Origin: Gautieria morchelliformis
Taxonomy: Eukaryota > Basidiomycota > Agaricomycetes > Gomphales > Gomphaceae
NCBI GenBank assembly: GCA_015179125.1
Contig: WHVA01000238.1
Location: forward strand, 100,714 to 164,713
Direction: 5' to 3'
DNA: 64,000 nt
The stretch's first letter is position 1. Every line of letters starts with the position of its first letter. A program made the position numbers and the translations under genes. The notes under the pieces were generated by a model. It had not been told where the DNA came from. It did no database searches and worked only from the letters and a program-made list of their open reading frames with translations. Of this stretch, positions 22,217 through 33,221 are shown piece after piece.

Positions 22217-22873
22217 GAGAGTGATGCTGCAGAACCGCACTCCCCACTGGTGTCTTCCTGTGTTCTGGCTGTACTGGTGGGCTTACTATTGCTTTGGCTG
22301 GGCTCTGGGTGTCTTTGTGTGTGTCTCTGGGTGTCTCTGGGCTTCTCTGGCTGTGAATTGACACCAGCTTCTGCTTCAATGTCCTGTATATTTTTTTGAT
22401 ATTTTTTCGCAAATACATATCAATAAACCTAACTTGCTAACCTTCACAATAGCCAACTTACATATCCTGTACATTTTTCGATATTTTTTCGCAAATAGAC
22501 ATCAATAAATCTAACTGGCTAACCTCAGCCACCTTAACTATCCTGTAAATTTTTTTGACATTTTTTCGCAAATGGATATCAATAACTTATACTGACTTTG
22601 CTCAAGTTGATAACAACATCTGTTTTAATGTAGTGTGTTTTTTTTTATCTTTTTTTGAAAAATAAATATACATATCAATGAATTATCCTGACTTTGCTAA
22701 AATTAATACCAGCTTCAGGGTAAATGTACTGTATATTTTTTGACATTTTTTCAAAAGGTAGATATCAATGAATTATCCAGGCTTTGCTAAAATTAATGAC
22801 AACAGCTGCTTAAATGTGGTTTCTTTTGCTATTTTATTTATGTCTATATAAATAGATACCGATACATGTCCCT

Positions 22874-23428
22874 GATATGTGTGAGGACATGTTACGTGTG
22901 AGGACACGCTACCTGTGGGGACACGCTACCTGTGGGGACACGCTACCTGTGAGGACACGTTACCTGTGAGGACACGCTACCTGTGGGGGACACACTACCT
23001 GTGAGGACACGCTACCTGTGAGGACATGCTACCTGTGGGGACACATTACCTGTGAGGACACGCTACGTTTGGGGACACGCTACCTGTGAGGACACGTTAC
23101 GTGTGGGGACACGCTACCTGTGAGGACACGCTACCTGTGAGGACATGCTACCTGTGGGGACACATTACCTGTGAGGACACGCTACGTTTGGGGACACACT
23201 ACCTGTGAGGACACGTTACGTGTGGGGACACGCTACCTGTGAGGACACGTTACGTGTGGGGACATGCTACCTGTGAGGACATGCTACCTGTGAGGACATG
23301 CTACCTGTGGGGACACGCTACGTTTGGGGACACGCTACCTGTGAGGACACGTTACGTGTGGGGACTCGCTACCTGTGAGGACACGCTACCTGTGAGGACA
23401 CGTTACGTGTGAGGACATGCTATCCAAC
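22874..23428 (+). repeat. 17-bp minisatellite (GTGAGGACACGCTACCT)
   Basis: About 32 tandem units, varying mainly at GAGG/GGGG and GCTACCT/GTTACGT. Because 17 is not a multiple of three, the array cycles through all frames. Confidence 0.92.
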
Positions 23429-23555
23429 TGCACTTTGGGTCTTCCCCCATTTCTGATTTTGGTATTGTTTCTGGTTCTGTGAGAGTGTCACCGGAGGATC
23501 AGCTGGCATATTGATGTAACCACATTGTCAACATTCAGGATCCCCAAGATCACTA

Positions 23556-23756
23556 TTGGATCTATTTCACAATGCACAAGCTTTGAAACCTGTTGATTAT
23601 GACAATAGGCGCAATCTTATAATCTCTGATGATTCAGTCAAGACTATTACCACTTTCATGTCTAGAGTCGCTGGGAGGCCCATCCCAGAGGTCGAGAGAG
23701 AGCTCTGCATGTTCGGCTGTTCCATGGGTGCATACATGATTCATGATACTATATGA
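23556..23756 (+). other. Conserved short reading frame of type I Helitrons (copy 1)
   Basis: 66 codons (DLFHNAQALKPVDYDNRR... to ...MIHDTI) with no ATG at the start. Nearly identical frames occur in the three other type I elements. Immediately upstream, a different frame encodes SPEDQLAY...YWIYFTMHKL, which overlaps it, as if a longer captured coding segment had suffered a frameshift. In this copy the upstream frame is broken by a TGA. No family is recognised. Confidence 0.4.
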
Positions 23757-24782
23757 TCAGGGATATATTTTGCATGATCCTATTTACCCTAATGCACTTG
23801 ACCTTACTGATTCACTTGACCTTACTGATGCATTTGACCTTACCAAGGCGCTTGACCTACACCCCCGCGCGAAGCGCGGGTACCCACCTAGTCTAAGAGT
23901 TAAACGCGCTCAGTGGGTTGTGGGCGCTGCTGACCAATGCTTGGTCACCAGTTTGTCAGCGGAGCGCGCGAGCGGCGCAGCCGCGAGCCCCTGGGCCCTA
24001 CCGGCGGTTTGCGCCACTCTGCCGGCTCCAGCGCTGCGCAGCGTTCTGGAGCGTGCGAGCGGCGCAGCCGCGAGCGGTTTACGCCGGTCTGCCGGCTCAG
24101 GCGCTCAAAGCAGCGCTGCGCTGGCAGATCGCTGCGCAGCCAGCCGCTTTGCGCACTCCACCACCACCCTCCTCTCCTCTCCTCTCTGCCCACTACTAGA
24201 TAGAATAAAAATTGCGTGAGAGTGAATTAATAGATAGCCTATAGTGTAGTACACAAAAGATCTCTTCCCAGGGAGATCTCTGCAGTGAACTATTGGGGTT
24301 GACCTCTTCAGTGGGGCAGCTTTTTCTCTGCTAAGGAGCCAGGTAGTCATCCCAGGCTGCCTTAGAGGGAGCCACAATTGCATTGCAGTTCTTTTAGTGT
24401 TGACTTGCACTACTGGTGGCTGAAGAAGACATCTCCCCAGGACCAGGACCAGGACCAGGACCTTTTACTGGAATTATTCCAGTTGGATAGCCGAAGAAGA
24501 CTTGGATATTTTCATCAAAAAAATTTCCCATCCCTTCCTTGGTACATATATTTCTCTGTGGTCTGGTGTGAGCCATCTGACATTTTTTTATTTTATTTTT
24601 TTAAATAGAAATTAATAAATTCCCGTGACTTTGCCTAACAAACAGACTCCCTGTCCCTTCCTTGGTATGTATGTATTTCTCTGTGGTCTGGTGTGAGCTG
24701 TCTGACATTGATTTAATTAGAAATTAATAAATTCCCCTGACTTTGCCCAAGAAAAATTAACAACAACAGCATCTGCTTGCAA

Positions 24783-27700
24783 ATGTAAGTTGAAGTGGGG
24801 TAGCTTGATTGTTCCTCTAAGCTTATGCCTGCATTTCTCAGGGATCCTTCTACTCCAGAGAGAAATCGTCAGCAGGAGCGTGAAAGGGCGAGGGAGGAGC
24901 AGGAGGGTTGTATGACGTCGCCTACTGATCGGAGAGCGCGTGCCCTTGCTGTGGCTGCTGCCAGAGCTCGGAACCAGCCACCCCCTCCACCACCTCCTTT
25001 TGCCATCCCTCACCCTCCTCCTAGAAGCAATGTGGCTGATCCTTTTCAACAACCTGCTGCAGAGCCATTACGTCCTCCTGATCCCAGTCCTGGACAGCAG
25101 GTGGCAGCCCTTCGTGCTCAGTTAGCAGCAATCCCAGCAGCACAGCCCTTGAGAAGATACAGGCAGGAGCCGATACAGCCACCTCCTAATCTTCCTGTGG
25201 TTGGTTCTGCAGGAATTGCACAGTTGCGTGCTCAGGCTGCTGAGCCAGCACAGCCCTTGAGAAGATACAGGCAGGAGCCAATACAGCCACCTCCCAATCT
25301 TCCTGTGGTTGGTTCTGCAGGAATTGCACAGTTGCGTGCTCAGGCTGCTGAGCAGTCTGCTATATTGCAGCAATTGGGAAGGGGTAGACAGGCAGCTAAT
25401 CCTCCTGTAGTAGGTTCTGCAGGAGTGGCAGCATTGCGTGCTCAGGCCAATGCAATAAGACCAATGCCGCCGCTACTCCCTGCACTTTTGCGGCCTCTTC
25501 AGCGACTCCCTGCACCTCCTCAGCTGCTCCCTGCACCTCCGCAGCCTCCCCAGCCACTCCCTGAACCTCCTCAGCCGCTCCCTGCACCTCCTCAGCCGCT
25601 CCCTGCACCTCCTCAGCCGCTCCCTGCACCTCCTCAGCCGCTCCCTGCACCTCCTCAGCCGCTCCCTGCACCTCCTCAGCCGCTCCCTGTACCTCGGCAG
25701 CGTCCTCAGCGACCTCCTCCTCCTCTTCCACTGGGTCGCTCTAGAATAATTGAGGCAGATGTGCAGCGTCATGATTTGGGTCCCATGGTTATTCCCTGCC
25801 CTGACTGTGGAGCATTACACTGGAGGGCAGAACGTCTGCAGAAATCCTCAAATGTGCGGCCCAGGTTTGGTGATTGCTGTATGGAAGGAAAGGTGCAGCT
25901 GGAAGACCTGCCAGAGCCCCCTCAGCCATTGAAACAGCTCTTAGAAGGCCAGGACCCTGAGGCAAAAGGATTTCGCCAGAATATCAGGCAGTATAATGCT
26001 GCCTTTGCATTCACTTCTGTGGGGGCCGACTTTGACCAAGATTTGCTTCGGGAGGGTCGTGGTCCATATGTGCTCAAGCTACAGGGTGAACTGTATCATC
26101 TCCATGGCTCTCTCCTCCCTGACAATGAAGACGATCCAAAGTATGCCCAGCTTTACATATATGATCCTGCACTGGCTTTGGCAAAGAGAAAAAATCGTAA
26201 TGAGCGTCTGTCTCCAACTATCATGGGAGACTTGCAGGAAATGCTCCTGCTATGCAATCCTCATGTGCGCACATATAAACAAGCAGCTGAGAGGCTCAGA
26301 GCTCAAGAACAGAATGGTGACATCCAGGCAAGGCTCACATACAGGGCACACAGGGATCCTAGGAGATATAATGTCCCAACTGCAGATGAGATTGCAGTCG
26401 TTCTTCCTGGAGATGGCATCGACCCTGAACCTAGGGATATTATTGTCCAGCTCAGAGGTGGACCTTTCAGAAGGGTATTGGATACCAATGCAAACTATGC
26501 CTCTCTGCACTATGTCTTGCTCTTTCCCAAGGGAGAGTTGGGATGGGAACCAGGTATTCCTTATCATGAGCCAGAGCGTGCTCGGCAGGCCAATCCCAAT
26601 CCAAACAGACGGACACAGGTCACCCAAATACAGTACCATGCGTATCGTCTGTTCCAGAGAGCGAGAGAACCTACAACACTCCTGCGTGGTGGCAAATTGT
26701 TCCAGCAGTACATTGTAGACTCCTGGGCTGCTGCAGAGCAAAGCAGACTGAGGTGGATCAGGGCCAATCAACACACTCTGTGCTGAGCAGTATAACCAGA
26801 TGGTAGATTCATATGGAGGCTTGGACAATGACATTGGAGATGCAAACAGCTTGGGCATAAAAGTCATTCTGCCTGCGACATTTCAAGGAAGTACACGGGA
26901 CATGAATCAAAACTGCCAGAACTCCCTGGCCATTGCAACAAAGAAGGGTCCCCCTGATTTATTTATTACCATGACTGCCAATCCAAAGTGGGATGAGATA
27001 GTGGCCGAGTTGCTCCCTGGACAAACTGCTCAGGACAGACCTGACCTGGTGTCGCGGGTGTTTCACCTCAAAAAGAAATACCTCATTGACTTGACCGTCA
27101 AGGACAAGATCTTTGGAGAAACTGTCGCTCGCGTTCACACTATTGAATTCCAGAAGAGGGGGCTCCCACACATGCACCTGCTTACCTGGTTCGATAGGGA
27201 GTCCAAGGTCAAACATCCACATGAGGTGGATTCTATGATTTCAGCAGAGTTCCCTGATCCAGAGACACATCCTGTCCTCTACCAGTTGGTCTGTGAGCTG
27301 ATGACACATGGTCCCTGTGGACAAATGAATCCAAACGCACCCTGCATGGAAAATGGCAAGTGCAAGAAAGGCTTCCCAAAGCCATTCTGTGAGGAGACCG
27401 TTGTGAATGTAGATGGATATCCAAAATATCGTCGCCGCAATGATGGAAGGCTGCACAATGTCAGAGGTGACATGCTGGACAACAGATGGGTTGTGCCATA
27501 CTCTCCTCTGCTCTTGCTCAAACTCCGGTGTCACATCAACCTTGAATTCACCTTCAGTGTGAGGTGCGTCAAGTATATCCACAAGTATCTATACAAGGGC
27601 CACGATCGGACCACCATGGAGTTTGGTGTCGACCATGATGAGATAAAGAAGTACCTGGACGCTCGCTATGTCAGTGCTCATGAGGCCTGTTGGAGGTTGC

Positions 27701-29930
27701 TGGAGCAGGAAATCCACACCCAGGTGCCTGCAGTCATGGCACTCCCAGTCCATGAAAAAGACCAGCAATCAGTCGTTTTCAACCCTTTTTCAATCCTGAT
27801 GCTGATCCGCTCACCATCATGAACAGGGTCGAGGGGTCAAAGACAGCGCTCATGGCTTACTTTGAGGCCAATGCTGCCTACCCTCATGCACGCGATGTGC
27901 TCTATGTGGATTTTCCTGAGCATTTTACCTGGAAAAAAGAGGAAAGGGTATGGACACCACGTCAAAGGGGATATAGCATTGGACGCCTTCACTTTGCAAG
28001 CCCAAAATCAGGAGAGAGATTTTATTTGCGCACTCTCCTCACGGTGGTCAAGGGGGCCAGATCCTTTGAGGAGCTTAGGACGGTGGATGGCATACAATGT
28101 GCTACTTACAAGGAGGCCTGTCTTGCCAGGGGACTTCTGGAGGATGATCAGGAGTGGAGGTTGTGTCTCCAGGAAGCCAGTGGCATGAAAACAGGCGCTC
28201 AGCTCAGACATCTCTTTGCCACCATCCTTGGTCATTGCATTCCCTCACAACCTGACAGACTATGGGATGCCTTCAAGGAGCACATATGTGATGATCTCAG
28301 ACATCGGCTCCAAATCAGGCACAATATCCAGGAGCCACGGGATGATCAGGTCTACGATTTTGGCCTCTTTCTCTTGGATAAACTCCTTCAGCGTAATGGA
28401 ATGTCCTTGAGCAGCTTTAAAGATATGCCTCGGGTGGTAGGCGAGTGGGAGGTCCGGATTGGAAACAGGTTCATAGCTGAGCAGAGGGACTATGACCCTG
28501 TTCAAGAGAGGCAGATGGCTGATGAGGAGGTTGCCAAGCTGAATGAGGGGCAAAGGTCTGCCCATGATCAGATGTTACGGTCGGCACTGGACATAGATGC
28601 TCAGGGGAAACCTAACGGACAAATGTTTTTCGTCACTGGCTCAGGGGGCGCTGGGAAATCATTCACATGGAACACCCTAATCCACTCCTGTAGAGCGGAG
28701 AGTCTCATTGTGCTTGCTGTAGCCTCATCTGCAATGGCTGCTCTTATCCTCACTAATGGGACAACCTCTCACAGCATGCTTGGAATTCCAATTCCTGTCC
28801 ATGAGGGCTCTCTCTCCTCCATCAAAAAGAACTCTGACCAGGCTGATATGCTGAGACTGGCCAGGCTCATCGTTTGGGATGAGGCTGCAATGCAGCATCG
28901 CCATGCCGTAGAGGCCATTGACAGGACACTGAGGGATTTCCTTGACCAGCCTGACAGACCCTTTGGTGGCATCACAGTTGCCTTTGGAGGTGACTTTCAG
29001 CAGACTCTCCCAATTGTCCCCAAAGGCTCCAAGGAGGATATCGTGGGAGCTACCCTTCAGAAGTCATATCTGTGGCCAAAGATCAAGGTCCTCCATCTGA
29101 CAGAGAACATGCGGGTGAGAAATGACCCTGACAGAGCCAGGTTTGCAGAATGGCTGCAGAATGTGGGTCAGGGAAAGGATCTCCCACTAGATCATACGTT
29201 CTCACTCCCTCAACACATGGTTTGTGGCCCTGGAATTGCAGAGCTGATCCAGGAAATATACCCTGGCATTGGCAATGCAATCCCTGCCCAGGACAATTAT
29301 TTCTTGGAGCGGGCCATCCTCTGTCCCAGAAATATTGAGGTCAATGAGATCAATTCCATGGTGTTGAGGCAGTTTCCAGGTGATGCTCAGGTCTTCCACT
29401 GTGCAGATTCTGTCAAGGAAACTGACTTTGCAGAGCAGTATCCTGTTGAGTATCTGAATTCCATAGAGATGGGCAGTCTTCCTCCTGCTCACTTGGAAGT
29501 CAAGCCTGGAGTGCCTCTGATGATGTTGCGCAATTTGGATAAGAAGCAAGGACTATGCAATGGGACAAGGTTGCGGTTGGTGAGGATGAGGAATAGAGTG
29601 TTGGAGGTCAGGATCATCTCAGGTCCACGTGCAGGAAATACTGCTTTCATCCCCAGGATCACCATTTCACCATCAGAGGGAGAATTACCATTTGTGCTGC
29701 AGAGGAGACAGTTTCCAGTGCGTGTGGCATTTGCAATGACCATCAACAAGTCTCAGGGACAGTCTTTGGGTACGGTTGGGCTGGACCTGAGATATCCAGT
29801 GTTTGGACATGGTCAGTTGTATGTTGGTGTTTCAAGGGGAACAAGCTGGAACAAAGTGAAGGTATTGCTTGAGGAGGGTTTGAACACAACCAACATTGTA
29901 TATAAAGATGTATTACTTAGAGCTCCTTGA
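24783..29930 (+). pseudogene. Helitron Rep-helicase gene, two frameshifts
   Basis: Homologous throughout to the intact gene at 50341-55377. Split start codon (AT 24783-24784, intron 24785-24841). The first frame to 26786 carries Pro-rich repeats, CPDC...GDCC and the Helitron-like N-terminal domain. A small deletion near 26775 shifts into a frame ending at 27822, which has the Rep HUH motif (RGLPHMH near 27168) and the KYIHKY tyrosine motif near 27575. A second indel near 27785-27795 shifts into the frame ending at 29930, which has the Pif1-like helicase: GSGGAGKS near 28645, WDEAAM near 28880, GGDFQQ, and INKSQGQ...VGVSRG near the end. All catalytic motifs survive, so inactivation is recent. 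An extra tandem copy of a roughly 34-residue N-terminal repeat (25120-25350) is specific to this copy. Confidence 0.92.
25485..25700 (+). repeat. Coding hexapeptide repeat in RepHel (PAPPQPL-type)
   Basis: Tandem 18-bp units CCTGCACCTCCTCAGCCG(CTC) encode a Pro/Gln/Leu array whose copy number differs among the RepHel genes at 16860-17045 (minus strand), 40080-40230 and 50990-51190. Confidence 0.85.
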
Positions 29931-30327
29931 TTTCTGATATCTACTTGATGCAAATTGATTACTTTGATTTTCCCCAATGCACTTGACCTTACTGATATGT
30001 TAGACTTACCGATGCATTAGACTTACCGATGCATTAGACTTACTGATGCATTTGACCTTACCAAGGCGCTTGACCTACACCCCCGTGCGAAGCGCGGGTA
30101 CCCACCTAGTCTAAGAGTTAAACGAGCACGGTGGGTGGTTGTGGGCGCCGCTGACAAATAATGTTACGTAAAAATTAGGTCAGCGGAGCGAGCGGCGCAG
30201 CCGCGAGCCCTAGGCCCAGGCCCAGGCCAGACCATTGACGCTGCGCAGCAGCGTCCCAGGTCACGTGACCGGTTCGCGTTCATCGCGACCATACGCGAGG
30301 GTGGTCCGTGCACGACCCTTTGCTCGG

Positions 30328-30333
30328 TATAAA
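30328..30333 (+). promoter_or_regulatory. TATA box of type I Helitron copy 2
   Basis: CGGTATAAAGAGAG in the shared promoter-like block. Confidence 0.55.
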
Positions 30334-31069
30334 GAGAGCGATGCTGCAGAACCGCACTCCCCACTGGTGTCTTCCTGTGTTCTGGCTGTGCTGGTGGGCT
30401 TACTATTGCTTTGGCTGGGCTCTGGGTGTCTTTGTGTGTGTCTCTGGGTGTCTCTGGGCTTCTCTGGCTGTGAATTGACACCAGCTTCTGCTTCAATGTC
30501 CTGTATATTTTTTTGATATTTTTTCGCAAATACATATCAATAAACCTAACTTATTAATAGCCAACTTAATTATCCTGTACATTTTTTTGATATTTTTTCG
30601 CAAATAGACATCAATAAATCTAACTTGCTAACCTTAATCACTGCCAACTTAAATATCCTGTACATTTTTTTATATTTTTTCGCAAGTAGACATCAATAAA
30701 TCTAACTTGCTAACCTTAATCACTGCCAACTTAAATATCCTGTACATTTTTTTGATATTTTTTCGCAAGTAGAAATCAATAACTTATTCTGACTTGGCTA
30801 AAGTTAATAACAACTTCTGTTTTAATGTAGTGTGTTTTCTTTTTATCTTTTTTTGAAAAATAAATATAGATATCAATGAATTATCCTGACTTTGCTAAAA
30901 TTAGTACCAGCTTCAGCTTAAATGTAGTGTACATTTTTTTGACATTTTTTCAAAAGGTAGATATCAATAAATTATCCTGACTTTGCTAAAATTAATGACA
31001 GCAGCTGCTTAAATGTGGTTTCTTTTGCTATTGTATATATGTCACAAAATAGATACTGATACATGTCCC

Positions 31070-31848
31070 TGATATGTGTGCGGACACGTTACGTTTGGGG
31101 ACATGCTACCTGTGAGGACACATTACGTGTGGGGACACACTACCTGTGGGGACACGTTATGTGTGGGGACATGCTACCTGTGAGGACACGTTACATGTGG
31201 GGACACGCTACCTGTGGGGACACGTTATGTGTGGGGACATGCTACCTGTGAGGACACGTTACATGTGGGCACACGCTACCTGTGGGGACACGTTACATGT
31301 GGGGACACGCTACCTGTGGGGACACGTTATGTGTGGGGACATGCTACCTGTGAGGACACGTTACATGTGGGCACACGCTACCTGTGGGGACACGTTACAT
31401 GTGGGGACACGCTACCTGTGGGGACACGCTACCTGTGAGGACACGCTACCTGTGGGGACACGCTACCTGTGGGGACACGCTACCTGTGGGGACACGCTAC
31501 CTGTGAGGACACGCTACCTGTGGGGACACACTACCTGTGAGGACACGCTACCTGTGGGGACACGCTACCTGTGAGGACACGCTACCTGTGGGGACACGCT
31601 ACCTGTGGGGACACGCTACCTGTGGGGACACATTACGTGTGGGGACACATTACGTGTGGGGACACATTACGTGTGGGGACATGCTACCTGTGAGGACACG
31701 CTACCTGTGGGGACACGTTACGTGTAGGGACATGCTACCTATGGGGACACGTTACGTGTGGGGACACGCTACCTGTGAGGACACACTACCTGTGAGGACA
31801 CGTTACGTGTGAGGACACGTTACGTGTGAGGACATGCTATCCAACTGC
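31070..31848 (+). repeat. 17-bp minisatellite, longest regular tract
   Basis: About 45 units of the GTGGGGACACGCTACCT type. Long pseudo-frames (for example 31146-31574) with a 17-residue period are a by-product. Confidence 0.92.
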
Positions 31849-31970
31849 ACTTTGGGTCTTCCCCCATTTCTGATTTTGGCATTGTTTCTGGTTCTGTGAG
31901 TGTCACCGGAGGATCAGCTGGCATATCGATATAACCACATTGTCAAAATTCAGGATCCCCAAGATCACTA

Positions 31971-32171
31971 TTGGATCTATTTCACAATGCACAAGCTTTG
32001 AAACCTGTGGATTATGACAATAGGCGCAATCTTATAATCTCTGATGATTCTGTCAAGACTATTACCACTTTCATGTATCGAGTCGCTGGGAGGCCCATCC
32101 CAGAGGTCGAGAGAGAGCTCTGCATGTTCGGCTGTTCCATGGGTGCATACATGATTCATGATACTATGTGA
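31971..32171 (+). other. Conserved short reading frame of type I Helitrons (copy 2)
   Basis: Same 66-codon frame as at 23556. Only a few residues differ (Ser to Tyr, Ile to Met). The overlapping upstream frame SPEDQLAYRYNHIVKIQDP is open here. Confidence 0.4.
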
Positions 32172-32522
32172 ACAGGGATATATTTTGCATGATCCTATTT
32201 ACCCCAATGCACTTGACCTTACTGATTCACTTGACCTTACTGATGCATTTGACCTTACCAAGGCACTTGACCTACACCCCGCGCGAAGCGCGGGTACCCA
32301 CCTAGTCTAAGAGTTAAACGAGCACAGTGGGTTGTGGGCGCACCGCTGACAAATAATGTTACGTAAAAATTAGGTCAGCGGAGCGAGCGGCGCAGCCGCG
32401 AGCCTAGGCCCCTGGCCCAGGCCAGACCATTGACGCTGCGCAGCAGCGTCCCAGGTCACGTGACCGGTTCGCGTTCGTCGCGACCATACGCGAGGGTGGT
32501 CCGTGCACGACCCTTCGCTTGG

Positions 32523-32528
32523 TATAAA
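32523..32528 (+). promoter_or_regulatory. TATA box of type I Helitron copy 3
   Basis: TTGGTATAAAGAGAG in the shared promoter-like block, after a GGTCACGTGACC palindrome near 32455. Confidence 0.55.
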
Positions 32529-33221
32529 GAGAGCGATGCTGCAGCACCGCACTCCCCACTGGTGTCTTCCTATGTTCTGGCTGTACTGGTGGGCTTACTA
32601 TTGCTTTGGCTGGGCTCTGGGTGTCTTTGTGTGTGTCTCTGGGTGTCTCTGGGTGTCTCTGGGCTTCTCTGGGCTTCTCTGCCTTTGGCTGTGAATTAAC
32701 ACCAGCTTCTGCTTCAATGGCCTGTATATTTTTTCAATATTTTTTCGCAAATAGCTATCAATAAACCTAACTTGCTAACCTTAACAATAGCCAACTTACA
32801 TATCCTGTACATTTTTCGATATTTTTTCGCAAATAGACATCAATAAATCTAACTTGCTAACTGCAATAACAGCCACCTTAACTATCCTGTCAATTTTTTT
32901 GACATTTTTTCGCAAATGGATATCAATACAGACTTTGCTCAAGTTGATATCAACTTCTGTTTTAATGTAGTGTGTTTTTGTTTATCTTTTTTTGAAAAAT
33001 AAATATAGATATCAATGAATTATCCTGACTTTGCTAAAATTAATACCAGCTTCAGGGTAAATGTACTGTACATTTTTTGACATTTTTTCCAAAGGTAGAT
33101 ATCACTAAATTATCCAGGCTTTGCTAAAATTAATGACAACAGCTGCTTGAATGTGGTTTCTTTTGCTATTTTATGTATGTCTATATATGTCACAAAATAG
33201 ATACTGATACATGTCCCTGAT

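Larger units (their letters stand above)
21981..23891 (+). mobile_element. Non-autonomous Helitron, type I (copy 1)
   Basis: 1911 bp. Starts TCTAAGAGTTAAACGCGCTC directly after the previous CTAG, and ends with the perfect 7-bp-stem hairpin and CTAG at 23888-23891. Contains GGTCACGTGACC (22142-22153), TATAAA (22211), about six A/T-rich leader-like repeats with AATAAA (22380-22850), the 17-bp minisatellite, a conserved 66-codon frame, and short TTGACCTTACTGAT repeats before the hairpin. Confidence 0.85.
23892..30109 (+). mobile_element. Helitron C: autonomous-type element with frameshifted RepHel
   Basis: 6218 bp. Begins TCTAAGAGTTAAACG right after CTAG of the previous unit; ends CTAG at 30106-30109 after a near-perfect hairpin (one CG to TG change). 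The 5' part carries the palindromes GACCAATGCTTGGTC, GCGGCGCAGCCGC and GCTGCGCAGC. The leader has a short frame with a GACCAG hexamer repeat at about 24378-24608. The RepHel gene fills 24783-29930. Confidence 0.9.
30110..32305 (+). mobile_element. Non-autonomous Helitron, type I (copy 2)
   Basis: 2196 bp, TCTAAGAGTTAAACGAGCAC... to CTAG at 32302-32305, with the canonical GC hairpin. Same module order as copy 1: palindromes, CACGTG, TATAAA at 30328, leader repeats (30500-31060), a long 17-bp minisatellite, the 66-codon frame, then TTGACC repeats. Confidence 0.85.

Noticed and set aside
22118-22399. 93-codon frame repeated in type I elements, with hydrophobic C-terminus
   Set aside because: It begins upstream of the TATA box it would be expressed from. 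A shorter frame starting just after the TATA box is too close to it to be translated confidently.
31146-31574. Long open frames with a 17-residue period (GHATCEDTLPVGTRYLW) in the 17-bp minisatellites
   Set aside because: A 17-bp unit without stop codons is open in all frames by construction; no start context or non-repeat part.
31070-31848. CRISPR-like array
   Set aside because: Units are contiguous 17-mers without spacers; the organism is eukaryotic; no cas genes.
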